Below, one piece after another: positions 35,609 to 45,564 of a stretch of 64,000 nt of DNA. Every line of letters begins with the position of its first letter. Position 1 is the first letter of the stretch. Made by a program: the position numbers and the translations under genes. Source of the DNA: Sphingopyxis sp. (lineage in GTDB: Bacteria > Pseudomonadota > Alphaproteobacteria > Sphingomonadales > Sphingomonadaceae); assembly GCF_016704835.1 (NCBI RefSeq), contig NZ_JADIZJ010000005.1, forward strand, positions 124,001 through 188,000, written 5' to 3'. A model generated the notes under the pieces. It saw nothing but the letters and a program-made list of their open reading frames with translations, was not told the origin of the DNA and searched no databases.

Positions 35609-36255
35609 TCGGACCCGACTGCACGTCCCGAATATTGCCGCGCTTCGGAAACGCTGCCGTGCCGCGCCAGCATCGGGTTGGCGTCACCAGCCAGCGCCAC
35701 ATCGCGCGCAATGATCGTACTGCGCATCTTGTCATACACCCCGCTCGCCCGCAACTGGACGAACTGGTCGTGCAGATTGAAGATCAGCGCCGGACGTTCG
35801 AAGCGCCTTGCCGGCCGGCTGGCCTGCGGATGCAGGCCAACGACGAAAAAGGCCTCGCCGCCAAAGCTCAACGAAAAATGGGGGTCACCCGGATCGGCAC
35901 TGACCCGTGGATCCGCGCGCTGACCGTGAAAATCATCCTTGTCGGTCAGCGATTCCAGCCTCGCCCATAGGAAGCGCTCGAACGTCTCTTCATCGAGCGC
36001 GTGGTCGGTTTCGAACAGCACCGCGAGCGAATGGAACAGCGTCGGTTCGCGCGCATAGCTGGAAGCCAGATCGAGCAGATTGGGATAGATGCGCAAATCG
36101 TCCCACGCCGAACGCATGTCGCGGCCAACGACAATCCGCATCTGTTCCTTCGCGAGCGCCGACTTCGCACCGACGCAGGGAAAGGCCGGATCGCGAATGA
36201 ACGCCTGAAAGCGTTGGGCCAACGGGTGGCTCGAATCATCGACGGGATAAAGCAT
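35449..36255 (-). CDS. YqcI/YcgG-family heme-dependent oxygenase-like protein
   Basis: A 268-residue YqcI/YcgG (GntA-like) protein. The family includes a heme-dependent N-hydroxylase of guanidino compounds; substrate here unknown. Family segments seen: FPCVGAKSALAKEQMRIVVG near the N-terminus, HFSLSFGGEAFFVVGLHPQA, and FNLHDQFVQLRASGVYDKMR. The start is ATG 36255; a TTG lies 6 bp upstream. The downstream oxidoreductase overlaps its 3' end and could supply electrons (inference). Confidence 0.82.
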   Translation of the reverse strand: MLYPVDDSSHPLAQRFQAFIRDPAFPCVGAKSALAKEQMRIVVGRDMRSAWDDLRIYPNLLDLASSYAREPTLFHSLAVLFETDHALDEETFERFLWARLESLTDKDDFHGQRADPRVSADPGDPHFSLSFGGEAFFVVGLHPQASRPARRFERPALIFNLHDQFVQLRASGVYDKMRSTIIARDVALAGDANPMLARHGSVSEARQYSGRAVGSDWACPFSGRSGAFAPEGMGQVMFPDLRSNSATENVAGARSGAPSLTRIAEAGR

Positions 36256-36440
36256 GGGCAAATAACCGCTGGGGGAGCGTCCGGTTGCGCCCGATTAACT
36301 TGGATTGCATCGATTTGTCCGAGCCGATCTGGTGTCCGCGTACCAAACGGCCAAAGTTGATGGAGGTTAACGCGAATGCCGAGGTGGCCGGGCAACTTTC
36401 ACAAGTCGGCCCCGTTGATCGTGCGAAAAGGAACGATGTC

Positions 36441-36737
36441 ATGACCAACCCAACACCCTCGACCGCCACCAAAGGCAAAACCGGATATTTCGGTAAGTTC
36501 GTCGGCGCAGCCGTCCTTGGCGGCCTGTTCTGGTTCACCCGCGGCCGCAAGCCCGGGGCATCGACCCTGGATCCGCATGCCGCGGCTTTCGCCAACGGCG
36601 AAACCGACGCGGAGAATTTCGACCAGACGCGCTCGGCCGGTCCCGCTGCGATGCGCGATGCACCCCGCCGCGACTGGGACCGCGTCGATGAAGCCGCCGA
36701 TGAATCCTTCCCCGCCAGCGACCCGCCGGTTTACTGA
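36441..36737 (+). CDS. Small membrane protein with DESFPASDPP tail
   Basis: A 98-residue protein with one hydrophobic helix (FVGAAVLGGLFWF), and a C-terminal VDEAADESFPASDPPVY motif found in many small alphaproteobacterial stress-associated proteins. Start ATG 36441 after AAAGGAAC. Function unknown. Confidence 0.75.
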   Translation: MTNPTPSTATKGKTGYFGKFVGAAVLGGLFWFTRGRKPGASTLDPHAAAFANGETDAENFDQTRSAGPAAMRDAPRRDWDRVDEAADESFPASDPPVY

Positions 36738-36764
36738 CGCGTCCGTCGGTGCCGGCTGGTGCCG

Positions 36765-36971
36765 CTAGCGGCGAAGGCGCGCGCTCTGGCAGTTAATCGC
36801 ATGAAGCGTCTGCAACGCGTCGGCGGTCGCCTGCCACAGGGCCGCCTGCGCCGCATCGCCCTCGGCGGCCGCCTGCACCGCTTCGGCGCGCGCATGGGCC
36901 TCGGCTGCCTCACCATGTTCGCCATGCGCGGCAAGTACCGTCTCCCATATCAGCGCGTTGTCCATCGTCAT
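36765..36971 (-). CDS. Small Ala-rich helical protein
   Basis: A 68-residue protein (MTMDNALIWETVLAAHGEHG start) of Ala, Glu and Gln-rich helices with coding bias like its neighbours. ATG 36971 follows AAGGGG; an upstream ATG at 36995 has no ribosome site. Function unknown. Confidence 0.6.
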   Translation of the reverse strand: MTMDNALIWETVLAAHGEHGEAAEAHARAEAVQAAAEGDAAQAALWQATADALQTLHAINCQSARLRR

Positions 36972-37214
36972 TGGCAGCCCCTTGCGAGGACGCATATTAT
37001 CGCAAACGGTCCTGCCTCCGGCGCGAAATCGACTTGATCCATGTTAACCAGAGCGCATTTCGGCGTGCCAATTTTGCTGAAATGGACAGCTGCCTTGCTG
37101 GGTTTTGCAACCGCCGCAGCCAGCGCGCGTTACAGTTTTTTGACGACTTCAATGCCATCCCGCCGCGGCGCATTCCTTGTCTGCTGCATGCGCCCCACAA
37201 TCAGGACCAATTAG

Positions 37215-37901
37215 TTGGAACTGCTCGACCCCGACTTATTGTGGCCGATCATCGGCGCGATTGTGGCCAGCGCCATTATCGGCGCGGAACGCGAATATCG
37301 CGCCAGCCCGGCCGGGCTGCGCACCCATATCTTGGTCGGCTTGTCGTGCTGCCTGTTGATGCTGTCGGCAGTTCATCAGATGGAGTGGCTGAACGATGCA
37401 CCGGTCGAGGTGGTCCGCATCGATCCGGTGCGCATGGCGCATGGTATTTTGACCGGCATCGGGTTTCTGTGCGGCGGGGTGATCTTTCGCGAAGGTTTTA
37501 ACGTCCGCGGGCTGACCACCGCCGCTTCGCTGTGGATGACGGCAACGTTGGGGATTCTGTTCGGCATCGGCTTTTACGAACTGGCGATCTTTGCGGCGAC
37601 CGCGACGGTTCTGGTGCTGGCCGCCGTCACGATCACCGATCGGCGCGCGCCGCAACAGCGCGTCGTGCATCTGAAGGCCCGTTATCGCCGGTCAAAGGCC
37701 ATTGCACTGAGCGAGTTCGGCACGCTGCTCGCCGACCATAAGCTCAGATCCATCACCATCGACCAGTCGATGAACGATGATGTTGTGGAATATGGCGCCA
37801 TCGCGCAGGGCTACAGCGAGGGCCGCGCCGAGCAACTGGCAGCCAGCCTGTCGGGTGATCCCAATGTCACCGGCTTCGAAATCCGCCCGCAACAGGCTTG
37901 A
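37215..37901 (+). CDS. MgtC/SapB-family membrane protein
   Basis: A 228-residue MgtC-like protein. The membrane domain has four to five helices with GAIVASAIIGAEREYRASPA, RTHILVGLSCCL, GILTGIGFLCGGVI and GLTTAASLWMTATLG, all characteristic; the C-terminal 80 residues form a soluble ACT-like domain. The start is taken as TTG 37215 (MELLDPDLLWP). The stop is immediately followed by the antiporter ATG, so they form an operon. Confidence 0.9.
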   Translation: MELLDPDLLWPIIGAIVASAIIGAEREYRASPAGLRTHILVGLSCCLLMLSAVHQMEWLNDAPVEVVRIDPVRMAHGILTGIGFLCGGVIFREGFNVRGLTTAASLWMTATLGILFGIGFYELAIFAATATVLVLAAVTITDRRAPQQRVVHLKARYRRSKAIALSEFGTLLADHKLRSITIDQSMNDDVVEYGAIAQGYSEGRAEQLAASLSGDPNVTGFEIRPQQA

Positions 37902-39161
37902 ATGCACGATCAACCCTTCTTCGCATTGAGTAGTTATCATGTCGGCATGGCGCTGATCGGCGCCGGGATTATCGCGGCCTTTTGGCTGCCGCGCTTCCTA
38001 TCGGGGCGCGAACCGGCGGCGTCAGCGCTGCTCATCCTGTTCGGCATCGCGATCTACTGGATATTGCCCGATGTCGCCAAAGCCCTCGATCCCCGCGCGG
38101 CGCCGAAATTCTGGGAGCTGGCGAGCGAGCTTGCGGTGATCGTCGCCTTGTTCGGCACGGGTATCCGCATCGACGACCTATCGAACTATCGCCGCTGGCG
38201 TCCGACGATCCGGCTGCTGGCGATTGCCATGCCGCTGACGATCGCCGCGGTGGCGTTCATGGGCCTGACCTTTGCCGGAATGACGCTCGCGGGCGCGATC
38301 CTGCTCGGCGCGGTGCTCGCACCCACCGATCCCGTCCTCGCCGGCGAAGTCCAGGTGGGGCCGCCGACCGAAGGCGAGGAGCAGCCGGTGCGGTTTGCGC
38401 TCACCACCGAAGCGGGGCTGAACGACGGGCTGGCTTTCCCATTTGTCTATCTTGGTCTGCTCGTGGGAACGACCGGCTTTTCTGCCGCGATGCTGGGCGA
38501 ATGGCTGCTGTTGGATGTCGTTTATCGCATCCTGGTCGGCTGTATCGGCGGTGCTGTGGTCGGATGGCTGCTCGCGCGCATCCTGTTTGTTATCCCGCGT
38601 GGCAATGTCCTTGCCGACACCGCCTCGGGCGTGCTCGCGATTGCCGGGGTGCTGCTCTGCTATGGCGCGACCGAACTGGTCGAAGGCTATGGCTTCATCG
38701 CCTGTTTCGTCGCGGGAATCGTGCTGCGCCGGTTCGAGGCCAGCCATGAATTCCACGGCAAGCTCCACAGCTTCAACGAAGCGATCGAGCTCGCGCTCAC
38801 CGCGCTGCTCCTGATCCTGATCGGCGGCACCTTCCCGCTCTTGTTTGGTGAGCTCGACTGGGCGCATGCGGGCATCGCGATCGGCCTGCTGTTCATCGTG
38901 CGCCCGCTCGCCGGTTGGCTCAGCATGGTCGGCACCGACCTGCCGTCGCAGGACCGGCTTGTCGTCGCCTTCTATGGCGTGCGCGGGATCGGATCGATCT
39001 ACTATCTTGCCTATGCAACCAGCCATCTCGAGCTGGTCAACGAGGGGCAATTATGGGCCACGATCGCACTGACGATCCTGTTGTCGACCGTCGTTCATGG
39101 CTTCACGGCGGGGCCGGTCGTCGATTACATCGTTCGGCGCCAGCGCGGCCGGCGCGCCTGA
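37902..39161 (+). CDS. CPA1-type cation:proton antiporter
   Basis: A 419-residue integral membrane protein with about 12 helices. GTGIRIDDLSNYRRW, GAVLAPTDPVLAGEVQVGPP and TTEAGLNDGLAFPFVYLGL are NhaP/CPA1 motifs, with the ND pair predicted to carry ions. It follows mgtC without a gap, linking Mg/phosphate-stress type membrane function to pH or cation homeostasis. Confidence 0.92.
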   Translation: MHDQPFFALSSYHVGMALIGAGIIAAFWLPRFLSGREPAASALLILFGIAIYWILPDVAKALDPRAAPKFWELASELAVIVALFGTGIRIDDLSNYRRWRPTIRLLAIAMPLTIAAVAFMGLTFAGMTLAGAILLGAVLAPTDPVLAGEVQVGPPTEGEEQPVRFALTTEAGLNDGLAFPFVYLGLLVGTTGFSAAMLGEWLLLDVVYRILVGCIGGAVVGWLLARILFVIPRGNVLADTASGVLAIAGVLLCYGATELVEGYGFIACFVAGIVLRRFEASHEFHGKLHSFNEAIELALTALLLILIGGTFPLLFGELDWAHAGIAIGLLFIVRPLAGWLSMVGTDLPSQDRLVVAFYGVRGIGSIYYLAYATSHLELVNEGQLWATIALTILLSTVVHGFTAGPVVDYIVRRQRGRRA

Positions 39162-39240
39162 CGTTCGCGGCCGGAACAGTGACCCCAAACAGGTCATTCG
39201 CCCAGATGGAAACATTTCACCCGGCGGGGGTTCGGTAACT

Positions 39241-40467
39241 ATGCCCCCGACCTTCCATCACAGCGACCCGACCGGGCTCGCGCCGCTTGCTGTCAGCTAC
39301 GTGCTGCCGATCGCGGCGTCCACCCCGCAGCTCCGCGCGCTCACTGGATATCTCCATCGGATTGGCCGAGCCATCGACGACGTGATCGTCGTCGATGGCT
39401 CGGCGCCCGAGATTTTTGCCGCCCACGCACGGGCCTGGCAAGGGTTCGTGCGCCATATGTCTCCGGCGATTCAGACGACCAACGGCAAGGTCGGCGGCGT
39501 CATGACCGGCGTGGCGGCTGCGAAGCACGAAGCGGTCATCGTCGCCGACGACGATGTTCGCTATCGACGCGCAGAGCTTGACCGCATGATCGCCGCCCTC
39601 GATAAATTCTCCGTCGTCCGACCGCAGAACCTGTTCCGTCCCCTGCCTTGGCACACGCGCTGGGACACCGCGCGCACCCTGCTGAGCCGTCTCGCGGGCG
39701 GCGATTGGCCCGGGACGCTTGGGGTACGACGGTCAGTTTTGCTCGATGCGGGCGGCTATTCGGGCGAAATCCTGTTTGAAAATCTCGAACTGGTGCGCAC
39801 CATCGAAGCGGCGGGCGGGCGTCAGATCGCGCCGCTCGACCTGTTCGTCGAGCGTCGGCCGCCCCCCGCCCGGCATTTCTTGTCGCAGCGGGTTCGCCAA
39901 GCCTATGACGAATGGGCGCGACCGGCGCATTTCATCGCCCAGCTCGCGCTGTTGCCGTCGACAATGTTGCTGCTCTGGCTAGGCGGACCAATCGCAGCGA
40001 TTGCGCTGGCAGTCTGCGCAATCGCCGCCGCCGAAGCGGGTCGTCGCAAAGGCAAGGGCCGCACCGCTTTCCCGGCCACAAGCGCGCTGTGGGCACCGGC
40101 TTGGCTCGCCGAGCGCGCGGTGACGTCCTGGCTGGCATTGGGCACGCGCGTGCTGCTTGGCGGGGTCCGCTATCGCACCACGCGACTAGCTCAGGCTGCC
40201 ACTCCGCTGCCTGTCCTGAAACGACGGGTTCTGGCAGCGCAAAATAAGGCTGCGGCAAAGCAGTCGAAGCAACCCACGCTCCTTTCTCAATATGTCGGCA
40301 GCGTCTGCACCGCGACCCCCCAGCCTTTGAGGTCAGCGCCAGCGGCGCGCTTGATCAGTTCGTCGGCATCTTTGATCGACCATGCCCCGCCACCTTTGAC
40401 ATCGGCAAGCGCGTCCCATCCGATCGGCACCGCGACCGGCGCCCCTTCGCGCGCCCGCGCCGAATAG
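39241..40467 (+). CDS. GT2-type glycosyltransferase
   Basis: A 408-residue family-2-like glycosyltransferase with SYVLPIAASTPQLRALTGYL, IDDVIVVDGSAP and the nucleotide-metal site VIVADDDVRYRRAE (DDD), then a GYSGEILFENLELVRT segment and two C-terminal hydrophobic helices (ALLPSTMLLLWLGGPI). The ATG at 39241 is chosen over the longer frame that enters the antiporter gene. The final 60 residues (from about 40287) are read antisense to the 3' end of ligD and look non-native, as if the original stop was lost. Confidence 0.82.
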   Translation: MPPTFHHSDPTGLAPLAVSYVLPIAASTPQLRALTGYLHRIGRAIDDVIVVDGSAPEIFAAHARAWQGFVRHMSPAIQTTNGKVGGVMTGVAAAKHEAVIVADDDVRYRRAELDRMIAALDKFSVVRPQNLFRPLPWHTRWDTARTLLSRLAGGDWPGTLGVRRSVLLDAGGYSGEILFENLELVRTIEAAGGRQIAPLDLFVERRPPPARHFLSQRVRQAYDEWARPAHFIAQLALLPSTMLLLWLGGPIAAIALAVCAIAAAEAGRRKGKGRTAFPATSALWAPAWLAERAVTSWLALGTRVLLGGVRYRTTRLAQAATPLPVLKRRVLAAQNKAAAKQSKQPTLLSQYVGSVCTATPQPLRSAPAARLISSSASLIDHAPPPLTSASASHPIGTATGAPSRARAE

Positions 40468-42794
40468 GGCAGGATCGCCGTGCTGCCGCGCTGGTTGCGC
40501 AGCCAGTCGATGAAGATTTTGCCTTTGCGCTTCGCCTTGCTCATCGTCGCGACGAACCGGTCGGGCTCGGCCATGCTCAGCGCCTCGGCAAAGCGTTTCG
40601 AGAAATCCTTGTGCTTGTCCCAGTTGTGCCCTGGCTCGAGCGGAACGACGACATGCACCCCCTTGCCGCCCGAGAGCATCGCGAAGCTGACAAGGCCGAT
40701 GTCGGCGAGCTGGCGGCGGATGTCGGCCGCCGCCTTTTTGACGTCGGCGAAATCGAGCCCCTCATCGGGGTCGAGGTCGAATATCATGCGGTCGGGCTGT
40801 TCGAGCGTTTCGACATGGCTGCCCCAGCCGTGGAATTCGATTGTCCCCATCTGGACGCAGGCGAGCAGGCCGTCGGCGTCCTCGATATAGAGATAATCCT
40901 CGTACCCGCCGTCCTTCTCCTTGATCGGCACGTGGTGGACATGGTCGCCGAAGCTGCCCGAGTCATGTTTCTGGAAAAAGCATTTCTTGCCGCGCCCCTG
41001 CGGGCAGCGGACGAGGCTGATCGGGCGGCGCGCGGTATGCAGGAGCATGACGGGTGCGATCGCGGAATAATAGTCGGCTAGATCGCCCTTGGTCGCCTTT
41101 GATTCGGGAAAAATGATGCGGTCGCGGCTGCTGATCATCACGTCGCTGGCCGGCGCGGGGACGGGCTGTTTCTGTTCGGGGGTCACGTCCCTCGCCCGCT
41201 TGTCCGCGCGTAGGCCAAGGAAGCTGGCGTGGCGCACCGATCCGCTCGCGGTGAATTCGGCGAAGGCGATTTCGGCGACGAGTTCAGGTTTGAGCCAGCG
41301 CGCCTTGCGCGCCGACGCCGCAGCGATGTCGAGCGGCGCGGTCTTGCGTTCGAGTTTTGCAAATTTCTTCGCTAGATCGGCCATCGTGCCGATGTCGAAG
41401 CCGGTGCCGACATTGCCCTTGTAGACGAGCGCGTCGCCCTCGCGCTGCGCGAGGAGGAGCGAGGCGAAGGGGCGCCCCCTCGCCGACGAGGGGTTCCAGC
41501 CGACAAGGATGAACTCCTGTCGCCGCGTGCATTTGACCTTCAGCCAGCTCTTCGAGCGGCGGCCCGAATAAGCAGCTTCGGCGCGCTTTGAGATGATGCC
41601 TTCCTGCCCCGCGCTGCACATGGCAGCGAAGAGTTTTTCGCCCGCGCCGATGATATGATCGGCGACCGCGACCGGCGGCTGGGCATGGCGGAGCAGCGCT
41701 TCGAGCCGTTCCTTGCGTACGAGATTGCCGAGGTTGGCGAGCGATTTGCCGTCCTGTTCGAGCAGGTCGAAGGCGAAGAAATGGAGCGCGGTCGCTTCGT
41801 CCTGCGCGCCGAGGCCGCGCTTCAGCACCGCCTGCAACGACGAGAAGTCGGGATTGCCATCTTTGCCATAGGCAATGATCTCGCCGTCCATCAGGCAGGG
41901 CGGCAGGTCGAGCGTCGCGATGTGGCGGACGAGCGGCGCGAACTTGTCGGTCCAGTCGAGACCATTGCGGGTGTATACGCGCACGTCCGATCCCGCTGCG
42001 GCGATCTCGGCGCGATAGCCGTCATATTTGATCTCGTGGAACCAACTATTGCCGACGGGTACCGCATCGACGAGCGTGGCGAGCTGGAGCGGGCGGAATT
42101 TGGGCGGTTTGCCCTTGGCGGTGGGCTTGACGACCTTTTTATTGTGCGCCGCTGCCTGGCGCATCTTTTTTGCGAAGACGGCGCCCTTGGCGCCTTTGAG
42201 CGATTTCTCACCGCCCTCGTCGCCAGCAATTTCGGCCATCGTGCGGCCGGTGAGGACGCTGGTGAGTTCACGGCCGACAAGGTCGTCGCTGCCGCCCACG
42301 AAGGCGTCGTCGACCTTGCGCAGCAGCCAGTTTTCGCGCTTTTCTCCCGGGCGCGGCTTCATGCGGACGAGCAGCCATTCGCCCTTCATCCGCTCGCCGT
42401 CGAGGGTGAAGTGGAGATGGCCTTTATCGATGTCCTTCGCGCTCTTGCCCGCGATCGGTGCCCAGGTGCCGCGGTCCCACAGCATAACCGTGCCGCCGCC
42501 ATATTCACCCTTGGGGATGCCGCCTTCGAAATCGGCATAGCTCATCGGGTGGTCTTCGGTGCGCACCGCGAGGCGCTTGTCGGCGGGGTCGGCGCTCGGG
42601 CCCTTGGTGACGGCCCAGCTTTTGAGCACACCGTCGACTTCGAGGCGGAAGTCATAATGAAGCCGCGTCGCGTCGTGCTTCTGGACGATGAAGCGGTCGC
42701 CGGCTCCTTTTTCGATCTTGCCCGCGGGCTCGCGGGTTAGCTTGAAGTCGCGCTTGGCGTTATATTGCGCGAGCGGGTCGGCGGCGCGGGGCAT
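40287..42794 (-). CDS. ligD: ATP-dependent DNA ligase D (NHEJ)
   Basis: Multi-domain NHEJ enzyme of 835 residues in the order phosphoesterase, ligase, polymerase. The PE domain (FIVQKHDATRLHYDFRLEVD) is followed by ligase motif I EIKYDGYRAE with catalytic Lys and motif IV region (CLMDGEIIAY), then the primase-like polymerase (LVRCPQGRGKKCFFQKH, FDLDPDEGLDF, LSGGKGVHVVVPL). The ATG at 42794 is separated from the ku TGA by one base; the longer frame to 42881 overlaps ku. Same operon as ku. Confidence 0.95.
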   Translation of the reverse strand: MPRAADPLAQYNAKRDFKLTREPAGKIEKGAGDRFIVQKHDATRLHYDFRLEVDGVLKSWAVTKGPSADPADKRLAVRTEDHPMSYADFEGGIPKGEYGGGTVMLWDRGTWAPIAGKSAKDIDKGHLHFTLDGERMKGEWLLVRMKPRPGEKRENWLLRKVDDAFVGGSDDLVGRELTSVLTGRTMAEIAGDEGGEKSLKGAKGAVFAKKMRQAAAHNKKVVKPTAKGKPPKFRPLQLATLVDAVPVGNSWFHEIKYDGYRAEIAAAGSDVRVYTRNGLDWTDKFAPLVRHIATLDLPPCLMDGEIIAYGKDGNPDFSSLQAVLKRGLGAQDEATALHFFAFDLLEQDGKSLANLGNLVRKERLEALLRHAQPPVAVADHIIGAGEKLFAAMCSAGQEGIISKRAEAAYSGRRSKSWLKVKCTRRQEFILVGWNPSSARGRPFASLLLAQREGDALVYKGNVGTGFDIGTMADLAKKFAKLERKTAPLDIAAASARKARWLKPELVAEIAFAEFTASGSVRHASFLGLRADKRARDVTPEQKQPVPAPASDVMISSRDRIIFPESKATKGDLADYYSAIAPVMLLHTARRPISLVRCPQGRGKKCFFQKHDSGSFGDHVHHVPIKEKDGGYEDYLYIEDADGLLACVQMGTIEFHGWGSHVETLEQPDRMIFDLDPDEGLDFADVKKAAADIRRQLADIGLVSFAMLSGGKGVHVVVPLEPGHNWDKHKDFSKRFAEALSMAEPDRFVATMSKAKRKGKIFIDWLRNQRGSTAILPYSARAREGAPVAVPIGWDALADVKGGGAWSIKDADELIKRAAGADLKGWGVAVQTLPTY

Positions 42795-42795
42795 C

Positions 42796-43665
42796 TCAGG
42801 CGCGCTTGCGGGCAGCGGGCTTTTTGGCGGGCGCCTTCTTCGCGGCGGCGGCCTTCTTTTCGGGTGCCGCATTCTTGCCATCGACCGAGGCTTTGAGCGC
42901 CGCCATCAGGTCGATGACGTTCGAACCGCGGCCAGTGTCAGCGGGCTCCTCGACATCCTCGAGCACGCGCTTGCCCTTAGCCTTCGCTTTCTTGGCGATC
43001 ACGCGCTTCAGCGCGTCGATATAATGGTTATGATAGTCGCTGGCGTCGAATTCGCCGGACTTCTTGCCGATCAGCGTTTCGGCGAGATCGAGCAGATCGG
43101 CGTCGGGTTTGTCGTTGCCCACGTCGCGGAAATAATTGGCGGCCTTGTTCACCTCGTCGGCGTAGCGCAGCACTTCGAGGACAAGCCCGCGCCCGCACGG
43201 GCGCAGCGCGACGAGTTGTTCCTGCCCGCGGAGCGACAGCTGGCCGAGCCCGACCTTCTTGGTGCGCTTCAGCGCTTCGCGGAGGACGATATAGGCTTCT
43301 TCGGCGAGCTCGTCGGCGGGGACGACATAATAGGGCTTGGTATAATATAGGACGTCGATGGCGTCGGTATCGACGAACTGTACGAGCTCCAATGTACGCT
43401 TGCTCTCGAGCTTGACCGCCTCGATCTCGTCCTCGTCGAGCAGGACATAATTGCCCTTCGACAGTTCGAAGCCTTTGACGATCTCGTCATGGTCGACCGC
43501 GCCGATGCCGGGTACGATTTTTTCATATTTGATCGGCTTGCCGCTCGGTTCGTGGATCTGACGGAAGGTGACCGCGGCGCCCGATTTGGTCGCCGAGTAG
43601 ATCTCGACCGGGATCGACACCAGCGCGAGCCGGATCTGACCTTTCCAATATGCGCGCGCGGCCAT
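42796..43665 (-). CDS. ku: Ku protein, NHEJ end-binding
   Basis: Bacterial Ku homodimer subunit, 289 residues, which binds DNA ends and recruits LigD. AYWKGQIRLALVSIPVEIYS starts the core; IKYEKIVPGIGAVDHDEIVKG and the PYYVVPADELAEEAYIVLRE segment follow; the Lys/Ala-rich tail (KKAAAAKKAPAKKPAARKRA) is a DNA-binding extension. The ATG at 43665 is preceded by an excellent GGAGG site; the longer frame to 43719 is rejected. Confidence 0.95.
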   Translation of the reverse strand: MAARAYWKGQIRLALVSIPVEIYSATKSGAAVTFRQIHEPSGKPIKYEKIVPGIGAVDHDEIVKGFELSKGNYVLLDEDEIEAVKLESKRTLELVQFVDTDAIDVLYYTKPYYVVPADELAEEAYIVLREALKRTKKVGLGQLSLRGQEQLVALRPCGRGLVLEVLRYADEVNKAANYFRDVGNDKPDADLLDLAETLIGKKSGEFDASDYHNHYIDALKRVIAKKAKAKGKRVLEDVEEPADTGRGSNVIDLMAALKASVDGKNAAPEKKAAAAKKAPAKKPAARKRA

Positions 43666-44381
43666 GCTCACCTCCGGTCGGTTCGGCATTTCAATGCGCC
43701 AAAAGCTGTCACGTTCCATGGAATGGAGCGCAGGTCGGCGGCGTTGCCAATCTGCCGAAGATTGGCCAATCCAAAGTTCTGCCGCGCTGTCCGGTTTTTA
43801 TGAATAGTCTCGCCAAGCCGAGGGATTGTAAATCGCGAGCGAAACAGGCGAATTTCCCGTGCTGCCGAATGACCTTTCGGTGGTGTTTCGACAGGTCTTT
43901 GGGACACATTCGATCGTGTTGGGTGAGGAGAATACTCATGGCGGCCGCGGGTGTGGTTTCTCGCGGAGGCGTCAGAATGACAGGCCGGAGACCACGGCAA
44001 AGACGCCCAAAATTGGGAAGAGACCCTCCAGGTCATACAAAATGACCGAGAACCAGGCGCTGCAAAAATACCATAACGGAAATTTCAGCGCTCAACCGCC
44101 GACGATGAAACCGAGCGCTTGGGTTGGGGGGTGAAGATGGTAAGGCGCCGACCGCATTGAATTGGCGAACCATTCCATTTGCCGAAGGCAGCTCGACCAC
44201 CATGTTTCGGCCTTGTCGATCGGCGGCGGCGAGGAAGGCTCAGCGAGCCAAGAGTCCGCGCGGCGGCGACGGGGCGATGCGCCACCAAACCAAACATTTT
44301 TGAAGTTAATCTATTGGCTTTCGGGATGAACTTGGGTGACAGGTAGCAGATTGGAGTGCGAGCGGGGTTGCAACGAACGCG
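43666..44381. other. Long gap between ku and the LuxR-type gene
   Basis: 716 bp without a gene I can support. It contains the ku promoter region, and at 43938-44045 a 35-codon Arg-rich ORF with GAGGAG upstream that might encode a small basic peptide but shows no recognisable motif. Composition is not clearly different from the surroundings. Confidence 0.4.
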
Positions 44382-45489
44382 ATGGGGCATCGGGCAGAAG
44401 CGGACTGGGACGACATTTTCATGCAGGCCGCGCTGCAGCCTGACTTGTGGCTCGGCGCCCTCGACGCGCTCGCCAGCCATACCGGATCAGGGCACGGCCA
44501 GTTGATCGGGGTCGGTGGTGCGCGCGAGATCCCCCTTTAACATCGTCACCAACTTCGGCCCCGAACTGATCGAACATTTTGCCGCGAGCGGCTGGGGCTC
44601 GGCGAGCCATAATTTCAGGGTCGCCGCATCGACCCGCCATGTCGAGCGCGGCTTTTACGATCCTGTGCTGCACGAAAGCCATTATGACCGCGTCATCCCG
44701 CACCTGGCCACGACCGACTATGTCGACTGGTGCGAGGAGATCGGCATCCCCTTTGGCTGTCAGACCAACCTGGTGATCGACAATTTCGGAGTGATCGGCC
44801 TCGCCACATTGCGTGATCGCAAGGATGGGAGGACGACCGCCGCGCAGCGCAAGATTTTCGCGAACGGCGCCCGGGCGGCGCGGCGCGCGGTGCGCCTGCA
44901 GGAAAAACTGGAGGGTGAGCAGGCCAAACTGCTGGCCGGCGCATTTGACGCAATCCAGGTCAGCGCTTTCATCATCGACGCCCGCGGCCAGTTGCTCGCC
45001 CACAGCGTCGGCGGCGAGGCGATGCTGGACGCTGGTGACGTCCGCCTGTCGGGCCAGTCGATCGATGCGGCAGGCGTGCCGTTCACGCTTCGCCAGATGA
45101 TTCAGGCGCTGACCGCCGATCACGGCCTCGACCATGTACGGACGCAGGTCGCAACTGCGGAAGATCGCCCGCCGCTGATGATCGAGGGTTTTCGCCTGCC
45201 CGAGCGCGACTGGTCACTCGGGAAGTTGCCGCATGCCATCCTGATCGCCAATGGCCCCAAGCGCGATCGGGCGGGCGTGGCGCACTATCTGGCTGCGATC
45301 TACCGGCTCAGTCCCGCCGAGGCCGACATTGCGGTGCGATTGTTCGAAGGCAAGTCGCGGATCCGGATTGCGGGGGAGCGCGGCGTCACTACCGAAACGC
45401 TGCGCGGCCAGATCAAGCAAATCTATCTGAAATGCGCGGTCGATAGCGAAGCCGGATTGATGCGGTTGCTGGCGCCGATCTTAAATTGA
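44382..45489 (+). pseudogene. LuxR-type HTH regulator broken by a one-base frameshift
   Basis: Two frames together encode a regulator of about 370 residues. Frame 1, ATG 44382 to TAA 44540, gives ALDALASHTGSGHGQLIGVG then GAREIPL. Frame 2 continues from 44515 as SPFNIVTNFGPELIEHFAAS and ends with a LuxR/GerE HTH (LSPAEADIAVRLFEGKSRIR then ETLRGQIKQIYLK). Deleting one C from the CCCCC run at 44531-44535 fuses them as REIPFNIV. Either a homopolymer sequencing error or a genuine frameshift. If real, the GTG at 44515 could still give a protein lacking the first 50 residues but keeping the DNA-binding domain. Confidence 0.8.
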
Positions 45490-45564
45490 TCACCCCCCGG
45501 CAGGGGGATGTTCGCTCAACTCAGCCGAAATAAAGGTCCATTTGCAAGGACTAAGGGGGGCCAT

